Source: Pocillopora verrucosa
Taxonomy: Eukaryota > Cnidaria > Anthozoa > Scleractinia > Pocilloporidae
Length of the DNA stretch: 64,000 nucleotides
Assembly (NCBI RefSeq): GCF_036669915.1
Contig: NC_089319.1
Coordinates: 16,409,512-16,473,511, forward strand
Direction of reading: 5' to 3'
The notes beneath the pieces were generated by a model. That model was given only the letters and a program-made list of their open reading frames with translations, made no database searches and had not been told where the DNA came from. Below, in pieces: positions 44,493-56,600 of this stretch. Every line of letters begins with the position of its first letter. The stretch's first letter is position 1. Made by a program: the position numbers and the translations under genes.

Positions 44493-45165
44493 CAGAGGTG
44501 AAATTGTAGGAAGAAATTAGATTAGGGGTTGAAGGGTTAACTGAACAGACGTACAGCAACATCAAGAAAGATGTCATCAAGGAAGAAGTTGACCAATTTA
44601 AATAAATTTTAACCCTCCTAACCAACAATCAACACGAAAATATATTATTGCGGTCGAGGTTCAGTGACTAAATTTGCCAACGATCAGGAAATTGTCCTTG
44701 TGATATATTTGTGAAGTAAATTTCCCGGAAAATAATTTGCCTTACGGCGATCTTATGACTTGCTCAAATCATGTCACATGTAAGCTTACGTTACCCATGT
44801 TAACTTAAGTTAAATCACACGATACAATTCAACAGTTTAGGACATAACCCTCTATACTTTACGGAAAAAACAAATCCCTAGGACTTCCTCCTGATCCTTG
44901 CAAAAAGAAATCAGGGCTCGGCTACAGTTTCGCGAAAGAGATCAAGACGGGAGCGGTTCTTAAAACTGATGTAAGTAATTTAAAGTTGCCCCTTGCGAGA
45001 CACGAATTACAGCTCGGGAAGAAATATCTCGATTCACAAAATATCATTGAACCGTGTATTGATAAAGTTATAAAAAGAAACACTTTGAAAGTTTTCCTTG
45101 GTGATTCAGGCGTTAATTGCTATTTTTAAACTTCAGATCGGGGAACACAGTGACAATCAGTGTCC

Positions 45166-48100
45166 ATGGCATCCTGGCGCGAAACCTTTTCTCGAAAAAA
45201 ATTCCGCGATCCGAAAACCATGATGGTGACTCAATTGAACCGTTGTCTCGGCATCTTTGACTTGACTCTACTCGGAGTCGGGATTACCATAGGAGCTGGG
45301 TTGTACGTTTTAACCCCTGAAATTGCCCGCAAGTTCACTGGCCCAAGTGTGGTAGTTTCGTACTTCATCGCCGCTTCTGCCTCAGTCCTAGCTGGTTTGT
45401 GCTACGCAGAGTTTGGTTGCCGTGTGCCTAAGGCAGGCTCGGTTTACGCTTACAGCTACTCAATCATGGGTGAACTCTGCGCCTTTATCATAGGCTGGGA
45501 TTTGATTTTGGAATACAGCATAGGACTTTCCTCAGTAGCCAAGGCGACCAGTTCATATTTGGATGCTCTGTTTGACGACCGCATCAAGAATTTGACAATC
45601 TCTGCAATTGGTGAAATACATGTCAAGGGTTTCGCACAATATCCTGACTTACTTTCGGTTGTCTTAATATTTGGAATTGCGCTGATTTCACTCATCGGTA
45701 TGAAGGAAACATCCAGGTTCAATACACTGGTCACAGTGCTTACCATGCTCCCGATCATCGTCATTGTGTTTGCTGGTTTGTATTATGCCGATATTAAGAA
45801 CTGGACGGATGATTTCGCCCCGTACGGAGCTTCAGGGATTTTGACCGGTGCAGGCACGTTATTCTATGCTTTCGTTGGATTTGATGTCATTGCGACAACC
45901 GCAGAGGAAGTAAGAAATCCTGGAAGAACGATCCCCATCTCTATTGTTTTGACATTGGGTAAGTAGCAGTAACTGTTTCGCGACTATCACACTTTCGTTT
46001 CTAGAGTATTTAGATAAAGACACACGAAACAAATATTACCAAAAAATTAGTCATAGCCAAAATTGAGCAATCCCGATCTCCACTGTCTTGACATCGGGTA
46101 ACCAGCAATAACCATTTTGCGACTTTCGCATTTATTTTTCTCAAGTTTTAACTTAGCCCTTTACTCCTTAACATCAGTTTGCAAGTTTTCCATACTGTTC
46201 TTCATACATTTCATTTAGTACTTACTAGGAGTATTCGTCTAACAATCGCGAGCTTTGTGGCTACCGTTTCATTTCCGTTTTAGTTTCATTTCCGGTTTTA
46301 CGTTACATTAAATGTCACGTGACAATCACCAGGAGTTTGCACGTGCTTTAACATTTTTGGAGAGAGTTTTACCTTCAGTGTAGCTATTTTGGTTTGCAAA
46401 ACAGTCCTTTAACGCGATTGTGATCGTTACTGCGATTTCTCTTTTTTCTTGTACGTTATCTTGTAACGCTACACACGGATTAAAAGCGAAAGCTGCAAGC
46501 TTCTTGAGTTCGCGATAATTTCATTTATTTTCGTGACCTTAATGATTGATTCAGAGGTGATACTGTGGGGAGAAATATGATGCTTATCACTCTTAGGGGT
46601 TAAAGGATTAGGACCACTCCAAACAAATATGATCAGGAAAAATAGTTTGGCTCCTGTTTAGTGCAGGCACTCTTACCAAAAGGACTATAATGTTAGTCAG
46701 TTATATTCTCTTGAGCCACTTGTGTAAACATTCCAATGCCATAAAAATGATATTGGTCAACTTTTACTCCGGATACACATGACTCCCAGTCTGTTACGTC
46801 ATAGTGTCGTTTTTAGTCAAACACGATCAGGCCAACGGTTTGGTCTTTGTAAAAATATCTGCGATCGCTCTGAAATTGGTTTCAAAGTTTAACCAGAATA
46901 AATTTGGGTCTTCATTTCAGTTTTCAGTCATCAACTCAAAAATTGTAAAAACTAGGTCATGTGCTATGCAACTCTAGGCCTACCTGACCTACTAATGTGA
47001 TGATTTCATCAAATATTCCTGCACTAAGTTTCTAGCGCTTGATTGGAATCAGGTCTTCGTGGGCAATCATGACCACCCTTAAATCAAAATCGTAGTTTTG
47101 CCCCACTTGTTATTACTCACCGTTTTCCACAGTGAACTGTGCTTCATTCAGTCTTATTTATAACATGAATTATCACAGGCAGCCCAAGCTCACGTCTCGA
47201 GAAAAAGCCAACGATTAATTCATGAACGCGTCACGTGTTGTGTCATAACGCGTGAAGCGTTCATGGATTAATCGTTGGCTTTTTCTCGAGACGTGAGCTT
47301 GGGCCGCCTGTGAAATCATGATCAAGGGATTTCGAGCGCGTGATAGTTGTTTTAGGGCGAAGTCCAGATTAACTGTCACGCACGGAATCGTATTTTCCCC
47401 TGGCCTAACTTGCGTGACGCTCTCTCAATATCATTTTGAACTCTGAATTTGGAGGAAATCGTGGCAGGTAAAGACACGGTTAATCGCGGTTTTTTCAAAA
47501 ATGAGCTGCGAAAACAGAGAGCACCCTAGACAAAATGAATTCAGTGGGCGTCAAACTTTGCTCAGAGTTAAAATCAAACATTGTCATACGTTTCACCTTT
47601 CAACAATCAAAGTATATTAATAACGTCACCTTCCGAAAGATTTAAGAAAACCCTCGAAAGAAAACTGAAAACAGCGGCAAAAGCTGAGCATTGTTATACC
47701 CACCAGAAAAATCTAGCTGGTACAAAGTATCTAATTTTCGATCAAATTTACTTCCAAGCTGTGAAATATGACTTTTGAGGTTTCCCTTTAGATCAAGAGA
47801 ATATCAGTGAATATTCTCTGTTTGGATATTTTGACGTACGAGCCCGGCATGCGATCCTTCCAAATATTCCAGATTCATTGGAATATTTGGAAGGAACACC
47901 CTGAAAGGAGAAAAATCACCCAAGGTTTGTAAATAACTGACTCTCTAACATAGAGGGTGAAATTACTAAATGCTTATTGACTAAGACAATGAGCATTTTC
48001 CGCTTAATATTTTTGATTGCCCCGTGCAAAATTGCTTGAAATTAAAAATACTGAAAAAGTCAAAAAAGGCTTAACTTTACCATAACGTGTTCTTAAAACA

Positions 48101-49941
48101 ACTTCACTGACGGTGAATGTTTTTTTTTTTTTTTTATCAGGGCTAGTTTCATTGCTTTGGCATTTTGGTACAAAAATGAAATTTTACCCGGCTGATTCGT
48201 GCGTTTTACAGTACGTTGACGCTAACTGAATACTGAAATGGCTTCCTACGAAATTGTGCAACGTTTTTTACCTTCTCAGTGAAATAAATTTTGCTCTTCA
48301 ATATTATAAACAAGTAATTGCATGTTTCCATGTAGAGTTAAGGATTAATATCACTAGTGTTTCAAGAAGTTGAACAATACGTGGAATCAGTCCTTTATTT
48401 TACGATGAAAAATATGATTAACTATTCTTATTTTTACTAATAGTTATATTTCACTAAACCTTTATCCTCTAAAGTAATCGCTTTTATGGCGTATTTTGGG
48501 GCTTCCGCTGCACTGACGTTAGCGTGGCCCTACGCGACCCTTCCCGAGAGGGCAGCATTTTCTACAGTGTTCGAATGGAAAGGTGCACCGTGGGCCAAAT
48601 ACATGATCAGTATCGGAGCTATTTGTGGACTGATCACGTCCATGCTGGGATGCCTAGTGGCATTATCCAGAATGGTGTACGCTATTGCAAACGACGGCCT
48701 CTTATTCAAGTAAGTAATTATATAGGTAGTAATGTAGGTTCAGCTTTTTTCATTGATCTCGAATGGTTGAGGAATGCAAACTCTAACGAAATCAACGTTT
48801 CGAACGTCCTCACTTCTTCTTTCTGCACCATTTCGTTTTTAATGTACAAGAATCTTATCGCCTTCTGATGGAAGTTGTCGATTTTAGAGTGGAAGAAAAG
48901 CTAATCACACATTTATATAAGCTTCTACGCGCTTTTAGTCGTGGCTGACAATGCTTCATAGTGTCGCTTTTTCCTGAAATTTTTTGCGAATAGGGACCTG
49001 GCAATTGGAATCAAAAGATGCCAACAAAAATGAGTTTCATGGAAAGGTGGAGAACAATAGAGCATTGTATGTTCTGTTTAGTTTTTGCTTGAGTGGCTGC
49101 CTCATTCCCACATACATCCCTTTCCCTTTCCCTACCCCTCTTTCTCCGTTTCTTCAATTCAATTGCATGCTGGCAAGCAGCTGCACTTTAAACAGAAGCG
49201 TATTCAAGAATGGGAAGGGGCGCCCTCGGCTTACGAAATGCGTGAGAAAATTAATGAGAGTGTTATTTTTCTAGATTTCTCGGAAAGGTGAATCAAAGAA
49301 CAGAAGTCCCCCAAAACGCAACCATAATGACTTCCGTGTTTTGTTCCCTTCTGGCTTTTATCTTTGACATATACCAGTTAGCGGAAATGCTGTCAATTGG
49401 AACACTCCTGGCATATACTCTTGTTGCTTTGTGCGTGTTGGTTTTGCGATATCAGCCAGATGTCGTTGGCCTTACCAAGCTATCAAGCGCGAGAGACGAT
49501 GGCGTCGCTTCTGAGGCTGATAAGGATGACACCCCAGGGGAAGAATCGCCTTTGATTACAACAAACAACGCTTCTCAACCTACCGCGACCACCAGTAGCA
49601 AAGCACGTTTTGCTATTGGTGTCAACACTTTTGCTTGCATAGCCCTCGTTGTAATCCTGAGATGGGGCTCATCTGCCTTAGAAAAAGCCCAGTGGTGGGC
49701 TATAATACTAATAATCCTGATAGGATTTACACTTGTTGGTTCAGCAGTTCTTCTCACGCAGCTGCCCCAGAATAATACCCCTCTAGCTTTCAAAGTGCCT
49801 GGCGTTCCCGTGATTCCTTTGCTGTCAACTTTTGTCAACCTGTTGTTGATCTCCCAGCTCTCTTACCTGACTTGGTTTCGATTCGCAGTTTGGTTGGTAA
49901 TTGGTAAGTTTACAATTTATTTTGTTATAAAACATGACTGA
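45166..49941 (+). CDS. SLC7A: Cationic amino-acid transporter, SLC7A/CAT subfamily
   Basis: Multi-pass plasma-membrane transporter; the family carries arginine, lysine and ornithine. Three exons, 45166-45958, 48475-48709 and 49275-49941, give 564 aa with consistent phase. Seen: TLLGVGITIGAGLYVL (first helix, unwound glycine motif), AGLCYAEFGCRVPKAGSVYA, FYAFVGFDVIATTAEEVRNP, MAYFGASAALTL, SRMVYAIANDGLLF, MLSIGTLLAYTLVALCVLVL RYQP-type block, a hydrophilic loop with ESPLI, and a C-terminal block of four helices including VPGVPVIPLL. ATG at 45166 (CCATGG context) was chosen over an upstream in-frame GTG. The last exon is read through a perfect GTAAGT at 49904 to give IGKFTIYF and a stop, which fits the conserved IYF ending. 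The exact substrate or human orthologue cannot be assigned. Confidence 0.93.
46153..46610. mobile_element. TTAACCC-family MITE split by an insertion
   Basis: The left half 'ccctttactccttaacatca...ctaacaatcgcgagcttt' ends near 46261. The right half 'cagaggtgatactgtgggga...ggggttaaaggatta' resumes near 46535. About 270 bp of unrelated sequence lies between. In SLC7A intron 1. Confidence 0.55.
47174..47312. repeat. Near-perfect long palindrome in SLC7A intron
   Basis: Arms of about 54 bp: 'cacaggcagcccaagctcac', 'gtctcgagaaaaagccaacg', 'attaattcatgaacg' against their inverted complement ending at 47312, with three mismatches and a central loop of about 30 bp. No ORF. A fold-back element or recent MITE. 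Confidence 0.9.
47855..47895. repeat. Perfect 17-bp hairpin
   Basis: TCCTTCCAAATATTCCA, 7-nt loop, TGGAATATTTGGAAGGA. Intronic in SLC7A. Confidence 0.9.
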
Positions 49942-50092
49942 ACAATTTAATTTCTCGGCAAATATCTATAGCAACCCTCCTTACTCCCAGATGTCATCAG
50001 AATGTAAATTTTCCTTAGACTACTTTATTCTCCAGTAATCAGGTGATGATAAGAAAGAAACTTTTAAACCTAAAAGAGTTGTCTCGACATAA

Positions 50093-50098
50093 AATAAA
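50093..50098 (+). promoter_or_regulatory. SLC7A polyadenylation signal
   Basis: AATAAA 152 bp after the stop at 49941, which supports that stop being the true end of the gene. Confidence 0.5.
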
Positions 50099-53000
50099 AG
50101 GAAGCATAGAACACTTAAGAGGGAGATATGACGCATCAGAACATAGGAATTAAGAAGTTGCGTTGAACTGAAGATATCCTGTTTTACATAGGTTTGATGA
50201 TCTATTTGACTTATGGAGTACGACATAGTGTGGAGGGCAAACGGAATAGCCAAGACTGGCCTGACCTACGGAATACTGAACCTGAAATTTGCCTCCAGAA
50301 ATCACAGGATTACTCGGAGCCAAGGAAGGAATGAAGTCGCGTAATTTTGAAAATGAACTTAAGGCTAAGAATTGATCAGAACCAGTAGGAATTTTAACAA
50401 TTTCTTTGTCCACTTTTTATTTGTGTTTAATACGAAAGCTTCCTCCTTCTAGACCAAAGTTTTGGAGAGGTAAACTTCGCCATTTTTCGTTAGAGTAGGT
50501 AGGGTTAGAAATCAGCCATCTTGAGGGGGTTCAACCCTCAAGTTCGTCTCTTTAATTTTGTTGATGGCTGAGCAAACGTCAGAACTTGTTAAAATGCAAA
50601 CAATTACTGTCCATTATATGGGATCAGCTTTAATGCGTACGCATTGTTTGCAACGGAAAAGTTCTCCATAAATCAAGATACAATTTTCCACCAATTGTGG
50701 TGGGTTTCTATCTGTTAAAGTTTAAGCTCACGTGCACGTGTTTTTGGGTGTGTGTTTATGTAGATTTGATACCAATGCTTCAGAATGAGAAGACTTTTTT
50801 CCCTGTTTGCTTTTCAGGGTAATTTTATTTTTCTCTCTGTGTGATAGTTATATTTTTCAGGCTATATATTAAACTAATTTGTTTTGATGGTGATTGAGTG
50901 TATTTGCTACCATCTGTTTTTTCTTGAAAAGATCAAATTTCGTTCTGCAAAAAGAACGCAAATTTGGCGCAAATCTCACTTAAAAGGCCCTGGACTCACA
51001 AGCGGTAGAAGGAAGTTATCACCTCCCTCACGAGTTTGATGTATTCGGTTAGGAGGTAGTACTGAAGTAATGCAGTGGTCCTGTAGGAGCATTTACTGAT
51101 TCTTTTCGTGGAAGTCCTTCACTAATATCAAGGGGCCTGTATCAATACTTTAACTTTTCTGCACAATCAAGAGATCTGTCGAGAAGATCGGGGTTTTAGA
51201 ATAAAAGGCTGAACCTGGAAAACAGAGAAAGTATGACGCCTCTAAATGCAAAATCAAGTTGCTCAGGCGGTTGGCCACTTGATAGTGTGCACATACCCTG
51301 ATAATACTGATAAACTGCTACCGACTTTAACCACCATTACCTAAATGTGAAGTTTTCATTTAGTCGGATCTTCCTCTAGTATGGCCCCGAAAAATTTTTA
51401 CAAATTCAGCTCGCTTTTTATCTCCGATTTGGAGCGGGAGTGCTGTAATAGAGCGTCCGCGAAAAGTTATTTCTAACACAAACACGCGCGAAGGTTAGCA
51501 TCTGTCAATCTGGTAATATTTTCTTCACTGCTGAATTATTAGATCACTTCGAGCACTGGGGAATAATATTGGCCCGAGGTCGTGGCAAAAACGAACATGC
51601 AAGGGCCAATATTGCCCAGTAGGGCAGGAGCAAGCGAGGTTAGAAAGTAGTTTAGTATGTGGCACTTGGACCAAACTTGACTATTTTGAATTTGCGGCTT
51701 TCGCGAACAAACATTCATGGCTAATGACTGTGTCCGCGGAAACGGCCCGTGAGGCAAGATGCCTACCAAGTTATAACCAATCAGAACGGTCAGATGTACC
51801 TTAGGACTGCCTTTCCATATAATAATAGGGGAATATTGTACAAAAGTAACAAAGTTCTCTTTTCATGCCTCAGACAAACCCGAGACGCACTAACACAAAG
51901 GTGACGGAAATAATACTTAGATCTCAACTTGTCATTAGTGTACTCTTTATTCAGGTACTGCCATGTATACTAGAGGTTCTCCTACAAAGATCTCGAAAAT
52001 TATTCATGGAGAAGATCAGGGGTGGAAGCGGCGGGAGTCATGAATCATGAATAATGACGGTTGAATTAGTAGGAGTCGAGACATTTTCGTGCTAAAACCT
52101 TTGGAATCATGCATTATGAGATTTAACAAAGAATCATGAATATTTGAAAACGATTGAATCATGAGTTGTTCGACTCAAAATGCAGCAATCATGAATCCCG
52201 AAAGTCAAATGCTTCCGCTTCCATTCCCGAAAGATGACGTACTTTTATGTTGGGACACATTATTCAAGGTACACAGAAGTTAGAACCGAAAGAAATGTTT
52301 CCATCAATGGAAATGACAACTTTCTCTGTCACGAAAATATCGCTCGCTAGATGTTTCGCAAGTATATATTTTTCTCTTAAAAGTGGTACTACTTTCCAGC
52401 CTTTATTCGGCCGTGTCACGCATGATAGTTGCGTGACGGATCCAAACGGTGACTGAGAAGGAGCAGAGGATGAATCCTGGAGCCTGACGTTCAGTCAGTA
52501 AACGAAGCGTGCTTAACGCGCTAACAAATGGCGCGATAGAAGCGGCCGAGCGAAAAAATGAGCGACGCTTAGGTCGGGTCGCGAACCGATCCAACCAGCT
52601 TCCATTTTATTTTTTCGCTCCGCTGCTGCTACAATGGCTCCTTTTATGAACATAATGGCTTATATTTGACCATATGCAGGTAACCGGCACCCGGATTTGG
52701 AAATGGGTGGAAAAATGGTTTTGAGTGATTAACATATCTTATCAACCAAAATTAAGATCGAGGTGTAAACAGAGCAACATTCCGTTAGTCGTTACTATTA
52801 AGTTGAAGTATAGACGAAAAAAAAGTACCTATAATTTAGAAAATTATATAGACATTGCACAATGAGCATCAATCTCTAATTTATTTCAAAAATTTGGCGG
52901 CATCATATCCTTTAGACAGTTGGCCCCCAAAGTTTAAGGGCGTTTAGATTGAATATTCTCAATCAGCAATAAGCTAGTGATCCTACAACGCTAAATGAAA

Positions 53001-53654
53001 TTACTTTTTAGATAGAAGCATGACGAGATACATTTACAGCTCAGAGTTAGCATTAATAAACTCAAATGTAAGTTTGTTGGTTAAAATGAAAATTTCCGTG
53101 CTCGAAATTTTTGGCTCAAACTGTCTAAAGGATGGATCACGTTCTCCAGCAGATAAATTGCTACCTTGTAGAGAGAGTAGTTTGTATGATGGGGACACTA
53201 ATCCGTTGCCGAAATTTTTTGCCCCGGTAGCTCAAATATACTGGACAAATCTCTATCCAGTAAATAGCGCAATATGTTTCCTTACACCTAACTGCTGGGT
53301 AGCGATTTATCAGTTGGATGGCATTAGCCGTCTTTTTGGACAACTGGACCTTGATGGTTAATTTTATCCTGCCTTTGAACAACTTGAGCCAGAAGACTGT
53401 TGAAAACCTAAAGAATTGCTAAGCTTAAAAATCAGATGATTTCTAAATATTTCAAGAACGGTGAATTCTCACTTTCGAAATTGAAACTCACGAATGACAA
53501 CTGAAACTAAAGTAACTTATAATAGTCTTAAGAACTAATATAATTTGTGATTGATGTGCCATTCTTCCACGAAAAAATAACTTTCCCTATGCTTTTAAAT
53601 CCAACACACAATTTTCCCCTGTCAACAAGTTACCCATCCTGGACAAACTTTCAA
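50099..53654. other. Intergenic region, no supported gene
   Basis: Contains element-like stretches at 51525-51790 (repeated 'ggggaata(a)tattg' and 'ccaatattgcccagtagg') and a MITE at 52022-52232. No exon of a recognisable protein was found on either strand. A plus-strand TTTATT at 52880-52885 could be the tetraspanin poly(A) signal on the minus strand. Confidence 0.5.
52022..52232. mobile_element. MITE with repeated AATCATGA motif
   Basis: Terminal GGAAGCGG / CCGCTTCC inverted ends with a roughly 200-bp interior holding six or more 'aatcatga' motifs. No coding potential. Confidence 0.6.
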
Positions 53655-56600
53655 TCATATCTTTTCATAACCAATGGATCGGAACAGGCAGATGGCGAAT
53701 ACAACACCGAGAATCTATAGAGAAAAAAATTCCGTTTGAGGATCGATTATACTGGAAATAAATACGAGATAAAGAAATCCTAGAGTGAGAAATTTAAAGT
53801 GGCTGTGAGCCACTGCAGGTCGGAAGTGGTAAATGACATACCACAGGCAATAAAGGGAATATTCAAAAGCTTTCTCATCAAATTTAAAAACAAAATTGAA
53901 GAAATCGATCATGTTTTAGGAGCGTAGGAAAACATGCGCTTCTACCGAGGGGACCTCAGCCTCACACCTTCTAGTTCCCCGTTTTCGCGCGGTTAGATGC
54001 TCTACAAACGGAGAACCTCGTTTTTGAGTCGTTTTTTTACCAATTGATCTTCATCAGGTTTACATAAATCAACGTGTTCCACTCATCTGTTGCATTAGAA
54101 GCTCTGTGAGTTGTGTCGAGACCCTCAAGCAACGCTTTGCAATAGACTTAAAAATCATAACAACCCTACCTGCAAAATAGCAATTCCAACACCTATTCCA
54201 CCAACGACAGCCATTTTACTTTTGACGAAATCTTGAAGTGCTTGGGAGCAACCCTTGAAACAACAAAATGATAGTATAAAAAGAGAGTTATTGAATTTGA
54301 ATAATGTCTTGTTTGTACTAACAGCCTTCGCTCGCTTGAAATTAGCGAGATATTTGTGTTCAAAGTAAAGCAAGGCCCCTTTTTGTAAAAAGTGCTGTTG
54401 GTTCGCACTCTTAGCTGTTGCAAGTTAAAGGTGATAAATGAAGATACGACAAATCAAGCGTGAATCGTCTTCTTCGATGTCTTTCACCGTCTGATTTTGT
54501 AGCATAACCAGCTAAAGCTTAATTAAAATAAGATGACTTGAAACACTTTGAGAGATATGAAAAAATGTTAAGGTGTGTCGTGAATAGAAGCTTGAGCATA
54601 TACAACACTGTTCTTTAAATCAAGGCGTTGTTCATAGCTCGGGGACTGTTGTGCGCCTGTGCGCAAGCGGAAGAAAGTGCTTAACATAATATGGCAGCAC
54701 ATTAAGCCCAGAAAATTTACATCGGTAGTCAAGAGAGGAACAAAGATCCAAATACATGTATGATGTACTCCTCATATGCTACAAATTGTAATGCGGGCTC
54801 AACTTCACAGTGACCTTTGAGAATTTCAGATTAGCTAGTATGATGGGAAGTAAAAATAAAAAAACTGGGTTCGATTTAAGTCCTGGCAACTGATCTGTAT
54901 ATAATATGATAAAATCCTCAGCACTTACCTCTTGATAGATGTTTGAGGAATTTCCTTTACTACAGCCATCTGTCATTTTCTTGCAGCACGATTCAGGGAC
55001 TGATTCTGATTTGTCGCTTTTCTTATACCACGCGGAATTCTTCCAGTCAGCCCCAGACGAAACACCACAACACATCAACTGTTGATAAGTGGAAACAAAA
55101 CCTCAACATGTAAGAGACACCTAGAGTGATATCGAGTTTACTGTCAAAAATATATCTGTTATTGCTTGAATGACACTCTACTTTCCTTTTTGATTGGTCT
55201 AGAAAACTCGCGCCACCCTTAACCAATCAGAAACAAAACCCAAACGAAGTCGACTGCGCGTTAGGCAGTCGACTTGTTCGCTGTAAGTCCTTGTGCAATA
55301 GTCATCTATTCCTTATTGTTTTATGACATTTTAACAAAACTCTGAACGTGGCTTGTGGATTCAATCTATTAGTGCCACAAACCTGTTTTCAATAGGAAGG
55401 AATACTGGCTCATGCCATTGAAAGACAGTGATCCTTTAACAAAAAAAGATCGGTTGAAATAAATTTCTCACCTCTTGTTGAGCTTTGTCGATGGCTTCAG
55501 TGAACCTCTTCTTGTCCTCCTGTCCGTAGTCGTTTGTGATTGCTTTAGACACCGCATCTTCAATCTTGTTAATGACCTTAAAAGAAATATTGTCAGCTGC
55601 TATGTCACGAAGTGTGAATTTAAAATATGGCCACGGAGAGTAGGGGAGGAAGCATCTGTCGAAACCTCCATGGGATATTACTTTTGACAGCTTTGGAACC
55701 TGGCCCGATCGAAAAAATATACCCCCAGTTTCCCGTAAAGAGCGTTAGCCAGTGCATTTTTTTTTTCTAGAGTACTGAGGTTTTTCTGTATCCATGTTGT
55801 CTGATTAGCTCCACTCTCAGTTCATATCGTGTGCCCAACACTGACGTGAAAGTTGCTTCGTCAGAAGTCTTAAACATAAGTAAGTTTAACCACGACATTT
55901 ACGTCAACAGAAAATCGTAAAAATGAAATCTAAGCCTACTGAATGATCGTAGAGTCCCTACGTGAACGTTGTAGAAAAAATGGCTAAAAATTCCTCGTTA
56001 AAATAGGTATTTTCACCTAAGTTTGAAAAACGGCTTGAAGCAGTTGGCAAGTTCCAGAAGTTTTGCCCTTTGCCGCAGACAGCCCCTATTGAATGCAGAT
56101 CATACGTAATTTATTACTTATGTATTTACCTTGTCTCTCTTTGCGTAGGCCATGATTCCGGAGGCAATCTCCAAAATGAAGATCATGAGCACCAGGAAAG
56201 AATACTACATTGGTAGCGGGAAAAATGAGTGAGTGTGGGACTGGGATCTAATATGAAATTAACATGATACGGGAACAGGAGAGTTTTTTTCCCCGCGTAA
56301 TTAGCTTGCTCTCCAATTAGGAGATTGAGAAAAATACTTGCATACCTAGACCTTACTTTATCCGAAAGTGATTTGCACACAGTACAAAACTAAGGAATTT
56401 CAAGCAGAGCTGGAGTGGAGCGAACAAAACCATATTTTACACCGAGTACTAACCGATCCTGCATATTAATGTATTAATGATAAACATTACAATTTCCTCA
56501 AATGTGATTGGTGCATTAGCTTCTTTATTTTTCACTAATCGTTCTGCACACCTGTAATCGGACAGTTGAAGCAACCAATCATACTAAGTCCACTCAGCTA

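Larger units (their letters stand above)
41602..45165. other. Intergenic region with repeats only
   Basis: No convincing exon found. An imperfect tandem pair lies at about 42288-42350 and 42377-42440 ('acccaaagtcatt...ttaaccggttat' against 'acccgaagtcatt...ttaactggctat'). MITEs are at 43146-43354 and 44316-44492, with MITE fragments at 43815-43935 and 44493-44542. Confidence 0.55.

Noticed and set aside
45160..45165. Upstream GTG start for SLC7A (two extra codons)
   Set aside because: The ATG at 45166 has a good context (CCATGG) and eukaryotic GTG initiation is rare.
51949..52041. Possible extra last exon of SLC7A after TTTATTCAG
   Set aside because: In phase it encodes a short hydrophilic, non-membrane peptide unlike the conserved C-terminal helix and runs into the MITE at 52022.
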